Source: Rhodococcus_G sp042879035 (lineage in GTDB: Bacteria; Actinomycetota; Actinomycetes; Mycobacteriales; Mycobacteriaceae). Taken from it: a DNA stretch of 64,000 nucleotides. This document shows positions 9,246 through 18,054 of this stretch, in pieces. Numbering within the stretch: the first letter of the stretch is position 1; each line of letters opens with the position of its first letter. The notes under the pieces were generated by a model. That model was not told where the DNA came from. It did no database searches and saw only the letters and a program-made list of their open reading frames with translations. The stretch is from positions 868,001 through 932,000 of the forward strand of contig NZ_JBIAOU010000001.1 in the NCBI RefSeq assembly GCF_042879035.1, in the 5' to 3' direction. The translations under genes and the position numbers were made by a program.

Positions 9246-10412
9246 CTACGCCTGAGGAATGCGGTGCGGCACGAACGCCGCGCCGTCGTCGGTGACCAGG
9301 CCTGCGGTCTCCCGAATACCGAGACCCGCGGATTCGTCACCGACGATCCACGCCCCGAGCGCCGGCCGCATGCCGTCGAATTCGGGGAGTGGGTCGAGCA
9401 ATTGATACACGAAACCCTCCTCCCCGTAGATGCCGCCGGTGCTGGTGTCCATGCCGGCGCCGACGATGGAGACATTGGCGCCCTCACGGCCGAGCTTCGG
9501 CTTGCGGACGTACTCGGTGAGTTCGTGCGGATCGTCGAGATACGCGGGGAGCAGGTTCGGGTGTCCGGGGTACATCTCCCACAACACCGCGAGGATGGCC
9601 TTGTTGCTCAGGATCGCCTTCCACAGCGGCTCGATCCACAGCGTCTGCGGTAGCAGTTCGACTGCGCGCCTTCCGAATTCGTCGTCGAGCGCCCACTCCC
9701 ACGGGTACAGCTTGAACAGCGAGGAGATCGGCGCCTCCTCCAGGTCGACGAACCGGTGCAGGTCGAAGTCGAACCCGATCTCCTCGATCGCGAGGGCGAC
9801 GGTGTCCAGCCCGGCCTCGGCGGCGCACTCCTGCATGTACGCGACGGTGACGTTGTCCTCACCGCTCAGGTCGGCACTCGACCACGTCAGGTGCAGTTCC
9901 GCACTGGGCAGTTGGGCACGGATCTCGGCCCACCGCGCGACCAGCTTCTCGTGCAGTGAGTTCCACTGGTCGTCGCCCGGGTGGGTGTCGGTGAGCCAGT
10001 GCCACTGCAGGATCGACGCCTCCAGCAGCGTCGTCGGGGTGTCCGCGTTGTACTCGAGCAGTTTCGCGGGCCGGCGTGCGTCGTAGCGCAGGTCGAAACG
10101 CCCGTACACGTGCGGGTCGCCGCGACGCCACGACTGCGCGATCGGCTCCCACGTCCACTCGGGCAACCCGAAGTCGCGGTAGCGCTCGGTGAGGATGACG
10201 TGCTCGACGGCGTTCAGGCACATCGAGTGCAGCAGTTCGACGTCCGCCTCGAGAGCGAGGACCTCGTCCATCTCGAACTCGTAGTGCACGGACTCGTCCC
10301 AGTACGGCCGGGCGCCACCGTCGGTTCCTCGCGCCGGCGTGCCGAACACCATGCCCTGGGCGGCCACGATCTCCTGCCAGCCCGGACGCGGGGTGCTCCG
10401 AAGTCGTCTCAT
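9246..10412 (-). CDS. Glutathionylspermidine synthase-like ATP-grasp amide ligase (YgiC/YjfC family)
   Basis: 388-aa protein matching the C-terminal synthetase half of glutathionylspermidine synthase as a stand-alone ATP-grasp ligase. Recognisable blocks: RPYWDESVHYEF near 37-48, FDLRYDARRPAKLLEYNADTP near 113-133, a central WEWALDDEF stretch and YVRKPKLGREGANVS as the late nucleotide-binding segment. Stand-alone members are not expected to make trypanothione intermediates; the ligated pair is unknown. The ATG at 10412 has a perfect AGGAGG nine bases upstream. A much longer reading in this frame runs through the upstream gene but overlaps that real gene and lacks domain support. Second gene of the operon with the YgiB-like and DUF350 genes. 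Confidence 0.9.
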   Translation of the reverse strand: MRRLRSTPRPGWQEIVAAQGMVFGTPARGTDGGARPYWDESVHYEFEMDEVLALEADVELLHSMCLNAVEHVILTERYRDFGLPEWTWEPIAQSWRRGDPHVYGRFDLRYDARRPAKLLEYNADTPTTLLEASILQWHWLTDTHPGDDQWNSLHEKLVARWAEIRAQLPSAELHLTWSSADLSGEDNVTVAYMQECAAEAGLDTVALAIEEIGFDFDLHRFVDLEEAPISSLFKLYPWEWALDDEFGRRAVELLPQTLWIEPLWKAILSNKAILAVLWEMYPGHPNLLPAYLDDPHELTEYVRKPKLGREGANVSIVGAGMDTSTGGIYGEEGFVYQLLDPLPEFDGMRPALGAWIVGDESAGLGIRETAGLVTDDGAAFVPHRIPQA

Positions 10413-10456
10413 CAGGGCATACCTCCTGATCTCACTCGGGGATGGGGAGGCACGGC

Positions 10457-11086
10457 CTAGGTCCCGCTGCTTCCGGAGATCTTGGAGCCGAAGCCGCCGC
10501 GCTGAATCGTGACGCCGGACTTGGTCTTGACGGTCGTCCCCTTCGGGGTGACGACGGTGCCGCCGGACACCTTGGTACCCACGCCGCCGTTGCTTCCGCC
10601 GTAGTAGTAGCGGTAGGACGATCCGGCGTAGATGAACATGCCGCCGGCGCCGGGGGTGCCCGAGGTGCAGTACGAGTCGTCGACCACGACCTCCGTCTCG
10701 GGGTCGATGCACGTGGCCTCGACCTCGTCGGAGGACAGCACCGAGTATCCGAGCGCGACGAGTCCGACGACGCCGACGACGGCGACACCGCCGATCATCG
10801 CCCGGCGGCGGGTCCGGCGCTTGGCTTCCTCCTTCGCGGCCTGCTCGGCGGCGATCCGCTCCTGCTCCGCGCGGGCACGGCGCGCCTTGTCCCGGGCGCG
10901 GGCCTCCCCCACCGTGGGGGGCCGCGGTGTCGTGGCGCCGGGTTCCTGGCGACGGATGCGTCCGGCCTGCGGATCCGCTCCGGGTTCTCCCGCCGCGCCG
11001 CTGTTCGGATCCCCGCTGTTCGGCGTGTCCTCCGGCCCCATGGCGTCGTCCGGTCCCATGGACCCATCCCCCTCGTGCGTCGGCAT
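10457..11086 (-). CDS. YgiB/DUF1190-like single-pass membrane protein
   Basis: 209-aa protein: a disordered Gly/Pro/Asp-rich N-terminus (1-55), a charged Arg/Ala/Glu helix (57-93), one transmembrane segment (about 94-115), then an exported low-complexity tail with two cysteines (CIDPETE, YCTSG) and repeats of Tyr, Gly, Thr and Val ending in TIQRGGFGSKISG. The late RGGFG box and Gly/Thr-rich tail resemble what I recall of the E. coli YgiB/YjfM (DUF1190) C-terminus, and the neighbour is a YgiC/YjfC homologue, the usual DUF1190 partner. Homology is therefore inferred from motif plus context. First gene of the operon; the alternative internal start at 11059 would not change this. Confidence 0.65.
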   Translation of the reverse strand: MPTHEGDGSMGPDDAMGPEDTPNSGDPNSGAAGEPGADPQAGRIRRQEPGATTPRPPTVGEARARDKARRARAEQERIAAEQAAKEEAKRRTRRRAMIGGVAVVGVVGLVALGYSVLSSDEVEATCIDPETEVVVDDSYCTSGTPGAGGMFIYAGSSYRYYYGGSNGGVGTKVSGGTVVTPKGTTVKTKSGVTIQRGGFGSKISGSSGT

Positions 11087-11143
11087 CGTTGTCAGACCCT
11101 AAGGCACCCACCCACCCCGGCGCGCCGTCGGCCTCCCGCATCC

Positions 11144-11198
11144 CCGGCTGAAGGCCCCCTTCATCTCGACCAACCGCACGAAGGCGGCCCTCAGCCGG
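11144..11198 (-). terminator. Stem-loop region downstream of acyP
   Basis: Contains a short hairpin TGAAGG-ccc-CCTTCA (11149-11163) and a larger imperfect pairing of CCGGCTGAAGG (11144-11154) with CCCTCAGCCGG (11188-11198). It lies beyond the acyP stop and before the YgiB-like gene start, so it probably insulates the two transcription units. No T-run, which is common in this group. Confidence 0.4.
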
Positions 11199-11280
11199 AG
11201 GGGCGCGGGTTCACACACACCGGCGCCGGTTGGCGGAGGCTCTTGCCGGACGCCGGATGCCCGTTGCCGGACGCAGGTGG

Positions 11281-11565
11281 TCAGCGCTCGACGAATCCGA
11301 CGAGACCACCGGCCGCGTCGGACCAGCTCTCGACGACGAGGTCGACGGTGCCGGGTGTCGAACCGGACCGCAGCAGATCGAGCAGTCGCTCGCACTGGTG
11401 GCGGGGGCCCTCCGCGATGACGAGCACCCGGCCGTCGGGGCGGTTCGTCGCATGCCCGATCAGGCCCAGTTCCAGTGCGCGCGAGCGCGTCCACCACCGA
11501 AATCCGACACCCTGCACGGTGCCGTGCACCCACGCTGTCAGTCGAACCTGCTCGGTGCTCACCAC
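11281..11565 (-). CDS. acyP: Acylphosphatase
   Basis: 94-aa enzyme that hydrolyses acyl phosphates such as 1,3-bisphosphoglycerate. The phosphate-binding loop VHGTVQGVGFRWW places the catalytic Arg at residue 23, and Asn41 in GHATNRPDG is the second catalytic residue, both at the classic positions. Length is typical. It lies 13 bases after osmC on the same strand, as in mycobacteria, where the gene after acyP would be smc; here about 6 kb of other genes intervene. ATG 11565 and GTG 11562 are both possible starts. Confidence 0.95.
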   Translation of the reverse strand: MVSTEQVRLTAWVHGTVQGVGFRWWTRSRALELGLIGHATNRPDGRVLVIAEGPRHQCERLLDLLRSGSTPGTVDLVVESWSDAAGGLVGFVER

Positions 11566-11578
11566 GGCGCCTATGAGA

Positions 11579-12022
11579 TCACGAATCCGTCTCGATCGAA
11601 AGTTCCACGACGGTGCCGGTTTTGAGGGTGCGGCCCACGGTGCACACCTTGTCGACCGACTTCTCCACGACGGTCAGCAGGCGACCCCGGGCCTCGGGGT
11701 CGAGTTCGCTGAGGTCGAGTTCGAGCACCTCCTGCAGGAGGGGGTAGACCTCGTTCTCACGGTCGGCGGCGCCGGAGACACGCACCGTCGCGTCGTAGTT
11801 GTCGCCGAGACGGCGCGAGAGCGGCAGGTCCGAGCTCATCCCGGTGCACGCGGCGAGCGCGATCTTGAGCAGTTCGCCGGGTGTGAACACGCCGTCCACC
11901 GACTCCGACCCGATCAGTACCTCCGCGCCGCGCGAGCTGCGGCCGGTGTAGCGGCGGGTGCCGGTGCGCTCGACCCACAGTTCGGTCGCGGCGGGAGCGT
12001 TCTCGGAGGTCTGTTCAGCCAT
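11579..12022 (-). CDS. OsmC/Ohr-family peroxiredoxin-like protein
   Basis: 147-aa OsmC-fold protein, a family that reduces organic hydroperoxides with two cysteines. Cys59 (ALAACTGM) and Cys127 (SVDKVCTVGRTL) occupy the two conserved positions; the segment VFTPGELLKIALAAC is typical. The best match by context is the mycobacterial osmC-like gene beside acyP. It probably forms an operon with acyP. The kdpE stop is 47 bases upstream on the same strand, so read-through from kdp is possible. Confidence 0.9.
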   Translation of the reverse strand: MAEQTSENAPAATELWVERTGTRRYTGRSSRGAEVLIGSESVDGVFTPGELLKIALAACTGMSSDLPLSRRLGDNYDATVRVSGAADRENEVYPLLQEVLELDLSELDPEARGRLLTVVEKSVDKVCTVGRTLKTGTVVELSIETDS

Positions 12023-12069
12023 GGCCCAATCCTGCCATCACCCGGTGACCTCGGAACACGTGCGTCCGG

Positions 12070-12750
12070 TCACTCCTGGAAGCGGTACCCCATGCCCGCC
12101 TCGGTGATCAGGTACCGGGGCTTGGACGGGTCGTCCTCGAGTTTGCGGCGCAGTTGCGCGAGATACACGCGGAGGTAATGCGTTTCGGTGGCGTAGGCCG
12201 GACCCCACACCTCGCGCAGCAGTTCCTTCTGCCCGACCAGCTTGCCCTTGTTCCGGACCAGCATCTCGAGCATGCCCCACTCGGTGGGGGTCAGGTGCAC
12301 CTCCGCGTCACCCCGGACCACCCGCTTCGCGGCGAGGTCGACGGTGAACGCATCGGTCACGACCACCGGGTCCGCGGTGTCGGACGCGGCGGCACCGCGG
12401 CGCACCGCGGCCCGCAGCCGGGCCAGGAACTCGTCCATCCCGAACGGTTTGGTGACGTAGTCGTCGGCGCCGGCGTCGAGGGCGGCGACCTTGTCCGCCG
12501 AATCGGTGCGGGCGGACAGCACGATCACCGGCGCCGTCGACCAACCACGCAGTCCGGCAAGCACTTCGATACCGTCCATGTCGGGCAGGCCGAGATCGAG
12601 CACGATCACCTCGGGGCTGCGCTCGGCCGCCGCTCGCAACGCGGCGGCACCGCTGCTCGCCGTGGTCACCTCGTATCCCCGCACACTGAGGTTGATGCGC
12701 AACGCGCGCAGGATCTGCGGTTCGTCGTCGATCACCAGTATTCGAGTCAC
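12070..12750 (-). CDS. kdpE: KdpE response regulator
   Basis: 226-aa OmpR/PhoB-type response regulator that activates kdp transcription under potassium limitation. The receiver domain spans 1-115 with the acidic pair DDEP (8-11), phospho-acceptor in VLDLGLPDMDG (about Asp52) and the conserved Lys in YVTKPF; a winged-helix DNA-binding domain follows (about 130-226) with LTPTEWGMLEMLVRNKG. The GTG start at 12750 follows the kdpD stop directly (TGAGTG), implying translational coupling with its sensor kinase. It ends the kdp operon. Confidence 0.96.
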   Translation of the reverse strand: MTRILVIDDEPQILRALRINLSVRGYEVTTASSGAAALRAAAERSPEVIVLDLGLPDMDGIEVLAGLRGWSTAPVIVLSARTDSADKVAALDAGADDYVTKPFGMDEFLARLRAAVRRGAAASDTADPVVVTDAFTVDLAAKRVVRGDAEVHLTPTEWGMLEMLVRNKGKLVGQKELLREVWGPAYATETHYLRVYLAQLRRKLEDDPSKPRYLITEAGMGYRFQE

Positions 12751-15300
12751 TCAGCCAGCCTTTCCGATTCCCGCGAGATCCACCACCATCGTCAGCCCAC
12801 CGCCGGGAGTGTCGGTGGCGGTGACGGTGCCGCCCATCGCCTCGACGAAGCCGCGCACCACGGACAATCCGAGTCCGACACCGCTGGTGGTGTCCCGGTC
12901 GCCGAGTCGCTGGAACGAGTCGAACATCTGCTCCTCGGCGCCGCGGGCGATTCCCGGGCCGGAGTCCGCGACGGTGAGGAGCACCCGGTCCTTGACCGCT
13001 CCCGCCCCGATGCGCACCACACCGTCCGGCGCGTACCGCAGGGCGTTGTCCACCAGGTTCGCCACCACACGTTCGAGCAGTCCGCTGTCCGCCATGACAG
13101 CGTGCCCGCCGACATCGACCCGCACCCGGTCGCGCACCGTCCGCGCTGGCCCCGTCCCGACCCCGACGAGTGCCCGATGCACCACCTCGTCGAGGTACAC
13201 CGGCCGCAGTGTCGGCCGCACGACACCGGCCGCGAGCCGCGACGAGTCGAGCAGGTTCCCGACCAGGTTCGTCAACTGGTCGGTCGACTCCTCCACCGTG
13301 GCAAGCAGTTCCGCGGTGTCCTCGGGCGAGAACTCGACGTCGTCGCTGCGCAGGCTCGACACGGCGAACTTCACCGCGGCCAGGGGCGTGCGCAGGTCGT
13401 GGCTGACCGCGGACAGCAGGGCCCGCCGCAGCCGGTCGGCCTCGGCCAGAGCCCGCGCCTGCATGGCCTCCGCCGCCAACTCCTCCTGGCGGATCAGCCC
13501 GACGGCCTGGTTCGCGACGGCCGTGAGCACCCGACGATCCGTGCCCGCGACCTCGGGTCCCCGCAACGCCAGGGCGTACTCCCCCGCCTCGCACACGGTG
13601 TCGGCGTCACCCGGGGTGGCGGGCGCGTCGTCGCCCACCGCACTGACCATGCCCCCGGTTCGGTGGATCACGGAGACCGCCTGCTGTCCGTAGGTTTCCC
13701 GCACCCTGTCGAGGAGCGCGGGCAGGTCGGCACCCCGGAGCACCGACCCGGCGAACAGTGCGAGGAGTTCGGCCTCCTGGGACGCCCGGCGGGCCTCGCG
13801 GGCACGTTTGGCGGCCTCGTCGACGAGGACCGCGACGGCGACGGCGATCACCAGCAGCACGACGGTGGTGATGAAGTTGTCGGGTTCGGCGATCGTGAAG
13901 CTGCGCAGCGGCGGGGTGAAGAAGTAGTTGAGCAGCAACCCGGAGATCAGTGCGGACAGGGCCGCCGGCGCGACGCCCCCGAGCAGCGCGACCATCAGGA
14001 CGACGATGAAGAACAGTGCGTTCTCCCCGCCGACGTCGTACCGGGCGTTGACGGCCCACATGATCAGCGCGGCCAGTGAGGGTACGAGCACCGCCGCCAC
14101 CCAGGACAGCGCGCGGCGGGGCCGCGACCCGGACGGCAGCCAGCGCCGGGACACGGCGACTTCCCCGTGGGTGACCATGTGGACGTCGATGCCGCCGGAC
14201 TGCCGGACGACCGTGGCCCCGATCCCCTCGTCCAGGATCCGCGCCCACCGGGACCTCCGCGACGTCCCGAGCACCAGTTGCGTCGCGTTCGCGGAGCGCG
14301 CGAAGTCGAGCAACGTCGCCGGGACGTCGTCGCCGACGACACTGTGCAGGGTGGCGCCGATGCCGGCCGCGAGGGTGCGCACCTTCCCCATCTCGGGCGC
14401 GGACACTCCGGCCAGCCCGTCGCCGCGCACCACGTGCACGATCATCAGCTCGGCGCTGGCCTTCGACGCGATGCGGCTCGCCCGCCGGATCAGGGTCTCG
14501 GACTCCGGCCCGCCGGTGACGGCGACGACGATCCGTTCCCGCGCTTCCCAGGTGTCGGTGATCGCGTTCTCGGCGCGGTACTTCGCGAGCGCGGCGTCGA
14601 CCTGGTCGGCAACCCACAGCAACGCCAGTTCCCGCAGCGCGGTGAGGTTCCCGCGCCGGAAGTAGTTGCCCAGCGCCGCGTCGACCTTGTCGGCGGCGTA
14701 CACGTTTCCGTGGGAGAGTCTGCGCCGCAGTGCTTCCGGGGTGATGTCGACGAGCTCGACCTGGGCGGCGCCGCGGACCACCGCGTCCGGCAGGGTTTCC
14801 CGCTGCGTCACCCCGGTGATCTGCTGCACCACGTCGTTCAGCGATTCGAGATGCTGGACGTTGACCGTGGACAGCACGTCGATTCCGGCGACGAGGATCT
14901 CCTCGACGTCCTGCCAGCGTTTCTCGTTGCGGCTGCCCGGCGTGTTCGTGTGGGCGAGTTCGTCGACGAGGACGAGCGCCGGCCGCCTCCGCAGGACCGC
15001 GTCGACGTCCAGCTCCCCCATCCGGGTACCCCGGTACTCGACGATCTTCGGCGGGATCACCTCGAGGTCCCCGATCTGCGCGGCGGTGCGGGCGCGGCCG
15101 TGGGTGTCCACCACGGCCGCGACCACATCGGTGCCCCGCTCGCGGCGCCGGTGCGCCTCGCCGAGCATGGCGTAGGTCTTGCCGACGCCCGGCGCGGCGC
15201 CCAGGTAGATGCGCAGCTCGCCACGTTTCCGGGCGGTGTCGCTGCCGCTCACCGCGGGTCGCGGCGTGGACTCGGTACCACTCACATCGTCATCATCCAC
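12751..15300 (-). CDS. kdpD: KdpD sensor histidine kinase
   Basis: 849-aa sensor kinase for potassium/turgor status. Order of parts: N-terminal KdpD domain with Walker A-like GAAPGVGKTY (about 33-42), a USP-like domain (about 250-375), four transmembrane helices (about 395-500), a GAF-like region, then the dimerisation/phospho-acceptor helix SAVSHDLRTPLAAVKF and an HATPase domain with N box NLVDNALRYAPDG and DSGPGI/GVGLGLS G boxes. The GTG at 15300 overlaps the kdpC stop by eight bases; GTG 15285 is an alternative. It sits between kdpC and kdpE, giving coupled translation of pump and regulators. Confidence 0.97.
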   Translation of the reverse strand: MDDDDVSGTESTPRPAVSGSDTARKRGELRIYLGAAPGVGKTYAMLGEAHRRRERGTDVVAAVVDTHGRARTAAQIGDLEVIPPKIVEYRGTRMGELDVDAVLRRRPALVLVDELAHTNTPGSRNEKRWQDVEEILVAGIDVLSTVNVQHLESLNDVVQQITGVTQRETLPDAVVRGAAQVELVDITPEALRRRLSHGNVYAADKVDAALGNYFRRGNLTALRELALLWVADQVDAALAKYRAENAITDTWEARERIVVAVTGGPESETLIRRASRIASKASAELMIVHVVRGDGLAGVSAPEMGKVRTLAAGIGATLHSVVGDDVPATLLDFARSANATQLVLGTSRRSRWARILDEGIGATVVRQSGGIDVHMVTHGEVAVSRRWLPSGSRPRRALSWVAAVLVPSLAALIMWAVNARYDVGGENALFFIVVLMVALLGGVAPAALSALISGLLLNYFFTPPLRSFTIAEPDNFITTVVLLVIAVAVAVLVDEAAKRAREARRASQEAELLALFAGSVLRGADLPALLDRVRETYGQQAVSVIHRTGGMVSAVGDDAPATPGDADTVCEAGEYALALRGPEVAGTDRRVLTAVANQAVGLIRQEELAAEAMQARALAEADRLRRALLSAVSHDLRTPLAAVKFAVSSLRSDDVEFSPEDTAELLATVEESTDQLTNLVGNLLDSSRLAAGVVRPTLRPVYLDEVVHRALVGVGTGPARTVRDRVRVDVGGHAVMADSGLLERVVANLVDNALRYAPDGVVRIGAGAVKDRVLLTVADSGPGIARGAEEQMFDSFQRLGDRDTTSGVGLGLSVVRGFVEAMGGTVTATDTPGGGLTMVVDLAGIGKAG

Positions 15301-15946
15301 CCGTGGTCACACAAACCGGTGCCGTCAGTCCGAGCGCGAGGTCGAGTTCGAGCACGTTCACCCGCTCCTCACCGAGGAATCCGAGCTGGCGGCCTTCGGT
15401 GTGCTCGTCGACCAGGGCCCGTACCCTCTCCTCGCTCAACCCGGTGACCTGGGCGACGCGAGGCACCTGCAGCCGCGCGTATGCGGGGCTGATGTGCGGG
15501 TCGATGCCGGACCCGGACCCGGTCAGCGCGTCGACTGGCACCTGGTCCGGTGACACGCCCTCGCGCTCGGCGATCGCGGTCCGACGGGCCAGGACGAAGC
15601 CGGCGACGACGTCGCTGCTCGGTCCCTGGTTGGTGGGCAGCGCGACGGCCGGATCACCGGTCGCGAACGGGTCGTCGTCGGACACCGACCCGGTCTGCCG
15701 GGCGTGGAAGAACGGGTCCGGTGCGCCCGCGGCCACCCGGGGGTCGACGCCCACCCACCGGCTGCCGACCACGCACCCGTTGGTGTCCCGGACGGGAGAG
15801 CCCTCCGCGGAGCCGGAGGAGATCCGTCCGATCCCCCACACGGCGGCGGGATACAGGACGCCCAGGACCGCGGTCAGCGCGAGCAGGACCATCAGCCCGG
15901 CGCCGATCTGACGGAGAAATCCGATCGTGAATCGCATGTCCCTCAC
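15293..15946 (-). CDS. kdpC: KdpC, potassium-transporting ATPase C chain
   Basis: Small subunit of the Kdp K+ pump, anchored by one N-terminal helix (about residues 8-35, IGAGLMVLLALTAVLGVLYP) with a periplasm-facing domain. Family markers are GSRWVGVDP, FHARQTGSVSDDDP, SGSGIDPHISPAYARLQVPRVA and the C-terminal LGEERVNVLELDLAL. The GTG start at 15946 overlaps the kdpB stop (GTGA); ATG 15937 three codons in is the alternative. The protein carries a short variable C-terminal extension. Confidence 0.95.
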   Translation of the reverse strand: MRDMRFTIGFLRQIGAGLMVLLALTAVLGVLYPAAVWGIGRISSGSAEGSPVRDTNGCVVGSRWVGVDPRVAAGAPDPFFHARQTGSVSDDDPFATGDPAVALPTNQGPSSDVVAGFVLARRTAIAEREGVSPDQVPVDALTGSGSGIDPHISPAYARLQVPRVAQVTGLSEERVRALVDEHTEGRQLGFLGEERVNVLELDLALGLTAPVCVTTGG

Positions 15947-18054
15947 CCGATCCCGGGAACCAGCCGGACGACGAGGTCGATCAGCCAGATCCCGACGAAC
16001 GGCGTGATCACCCCACCGAGTCCGTACACCAACAGGTTCCGCCCCAACAGCGTCGAGGCGGTCGACGGCCGGTAGCGGACCCCCTTGAGCGCCAGAGGGA
16101 TCAACGCCACGATCACGAGTGCGTTGAACACCACCGCCGACACGATCGCCGACTCCGGCGTCGCCAGGCGCATGATGTTCAGGGAGTCCAGCTGCGGATA
16201 GATCACGCTGAACAGGGCAGGCAGGATCGCGAAGTACTTCGCCAGATCGTTGGCCAGCGAGAACGTGGTCAAGGCCCCGCGCGTGATCAGCAGTTGCTTG
16301 CCTATCTCCACGACCTCGATCAGCTTCGTCGGGTCCGAGTCGAGGTCCACCATGTTCCCCGCCTCCTTCGCGGCGGAGGTTCCGGTGTTCATCGCGACCC
16401 CGACGTCGGCCTGCGCGAGCGCCGGAGCGTCGTTGGTGCCGTCCCCGGTCATCGCGACCAGCCGCCCGCCGGCCTGCTCCCTTCGGATCAGGGCGAGCTT
16501 GTCCTCCGGGGTGGCCTCTGCCATGTAGTCGTCCACCCCGGCCTCCGCGGCGATCGCCTTGGCCGTCAACGGGTTGTCGCCGGTCACCATCACCGTTCGG
16601 ATGCCCATCGCGCGCAACTCCGCGAACCGCTGCGCGATCCCGGGTTTCACGACGTCGGAGAGCCGGATCACGCCGAGAATCCGCACCCTGTCCGGCGAGG
16701 CCTCGGCCACCACGAGCGGAGTGCCACCCAGCGCGGCGATCTCGTTCACGGTGTCCGTCACCGCGGCATCGGCGGACCCACCCCGTGGGCTCACCCAGCC
16801 GAGGACGGCATCGCCGGCACCCTTGCGAATCTGCCGGACCTGATCGGCGTCGCCCCGCATGTCGAGCCCGCTCATCCGCGTCTGCGCGGTGAACAGGACG
16901 AACTCGGCTGACTTCTCCGCGTCACTCGGGTCGGTGGAGAGCCCGAATTCGGCGGCGCACAGCTCGATGATGCTGCGTCCCTCGGGCGTCCCGTCCGCGA
17001 GGCTCGACAGTCGCGCCGCGGCCGCGAGTTCCGCGGCGTCGACGCCCGGCGCCGGATACAGCGCGGTGGCCCGGCGGTTGCCGAAGGTGATGGTGCCGGT
17101 CTTGTCCATCAGCAGGGTGTCGATGTCGCCGGCGGCCTCGACCGCGCGGCCGGACATGGCCAGCACGTTGCGCTGCACCAACCGGTCCATGCCCGCGATC
17201 CCGATCGCCGAGAGCAATGCGCCGATCGTGGTGGGGATCAGGCACACCAGCAGCGCGATCAGCTTGATCGGGTCCTGCTCGTGGCCCGCGTACAGGCCCA
17301 TCGGCCCGATGGCGACCACGGCGAGCAGGAAGATGACGGTCAGCGACGCGAGCAGGATGTTCAGCGCGATCTCGTTCGGCGTCTTGCGCCGCGACGCGCC
17401 CTCGACGAGCGCGATCATCCGGTCCACGAACGACTGCCCCGGCGCCGTGGAGATCTCGACGACGATCCGGTCCGAGAGCACGACGGTGCCGCCGGTGACC
17501 GCACACCGGTCGCCGCCGGATTCGCGGACCACGGGCGCGGATTCGCCGGTGATCGCGGACTCGTCGACGGTGGCGATGCCCTCCACCACGTCGCCGTCGC
17601 CGGGGATCACCTCACCCGCGGTGACCACGACCCGGTCCCCCACGGACAGCTCGGTGCTCGGCACGACCTCGGTGCCACCGGAGGCGGTGATCCGGTGGGC
17701 GATGGTGTCCTGCTTGACCTTTCGCAGGCTCGCGGCCTGAGCCTTGCCGCGGCCCTCGGCGACGGATTCGGCGAGGTTCGCGAACAGCACGGTGAACCAC
17801 AACCACGCGGCCACCAGCCAGGCGAACACCGACGGATCGGCGAGCGCCGTCACCGTCGTCACCACCGACCCGACGAACACCACGAACACGACCGGGTTGC
17901 GCATCTGGTGGCGAGGGTCGAGTTTGCGGACCGCGCCCGGCAGCGCGGTCACCATCTGCCGGGGATCGAACAGGCCGGCCTCGACCGGCTTCGCCCGCGC
18001 CCCGTCGTCGGGGTCGGGGACCGTCCGGGGACGGTCCCGGGTGTGCACGCTCAT
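15943..18054 (-). CDS. kdpB: KdpB, catalytic subunit of the potassium-transporting P-type ATPase
   Basis: 703-aa P-type ATPase that powers K+ uptake through KdpA. Visible: TGES at 169-172, phosphorylated Asp317 in DKTGTITF, KGAGDAVLG in the nucleotide domain, VTGDNPLTAKAIA and TGDGTNDAPALAQADVGVAMN in the hinge/P domain, and seven or so transmembrane helices. Start ATG 18054 overlaps the kdpA stop by the ATGA arrangement and its own stop overlaps kdpC. The N-terminus is rather long and charged (1-45) before helix 1. No altered catalytic residues seen. Confidence 0.97.
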   Translation of the reverse strand: MSVHTRDRPRTVPDPDDGARAKPVEAGLFDPRQMVTALPGAVRKLDPRHQMRNPVVFVVFVGSVVTTVTALADPSVFAWLVAAWLWFTVLFANLAESVAEGRGKAQAASLRKVKQDTIAHRITASGGTEVVPSTELSVGDRVVVTAGEVIPGDGDVVEGIATVDESAITGESAPVVRESGGDRCAVTGGTVVLSDRIVVEISTAPGQSFVDRMIALVEGASRRKTPNEIALNILLASLTVIFLLAVVAIGPMGLYAGHEQDPIKLIALLVCLIPTTIGALLSAIGIAGMDRLVQRNVLAMSGRAVEAAGDIDTLLMDKTGTITFGNRRATALYPAPGVDAAELAAAARLSSLADGTPEGRSIIELCAAEFGLSTDPSDAEKSAEFVLFTAQTRMSGLDMRGDADQVRQIRKGAGDAVLGWVSPRGGSADAAVTDTVNEIAALGGTPLVVAEASPDRVRILGVIRLSDVVKPGIAQRFAELRAMGIRTVMVTGDNPLTAKAIAAEAGVDDYMAEATPEDKLALIRREQAGGRLVAMTGDGTNDAPALAQADVGVAMNTGTSAAKEAGNMVDLDSDPTKLIEVVEIGKQLLITRGALTTFSLANDLAKYFAILPALFSVIYPQLDSLNIMRLATPESAIVSAVVFNALVIVALIPLALKGVRYRPSTASTLLGRNLLVYGLGGVITPFVGIWLIDLVVRLVPGIG

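Noticed and set aside
10413..11141. Long N-terminal extension of the ATP-grasp ligase frame
   Set aside because: Overlaps the YgiB-like gene and is Arg/Gly rich; the AGGAGG before 10412 decides the start.
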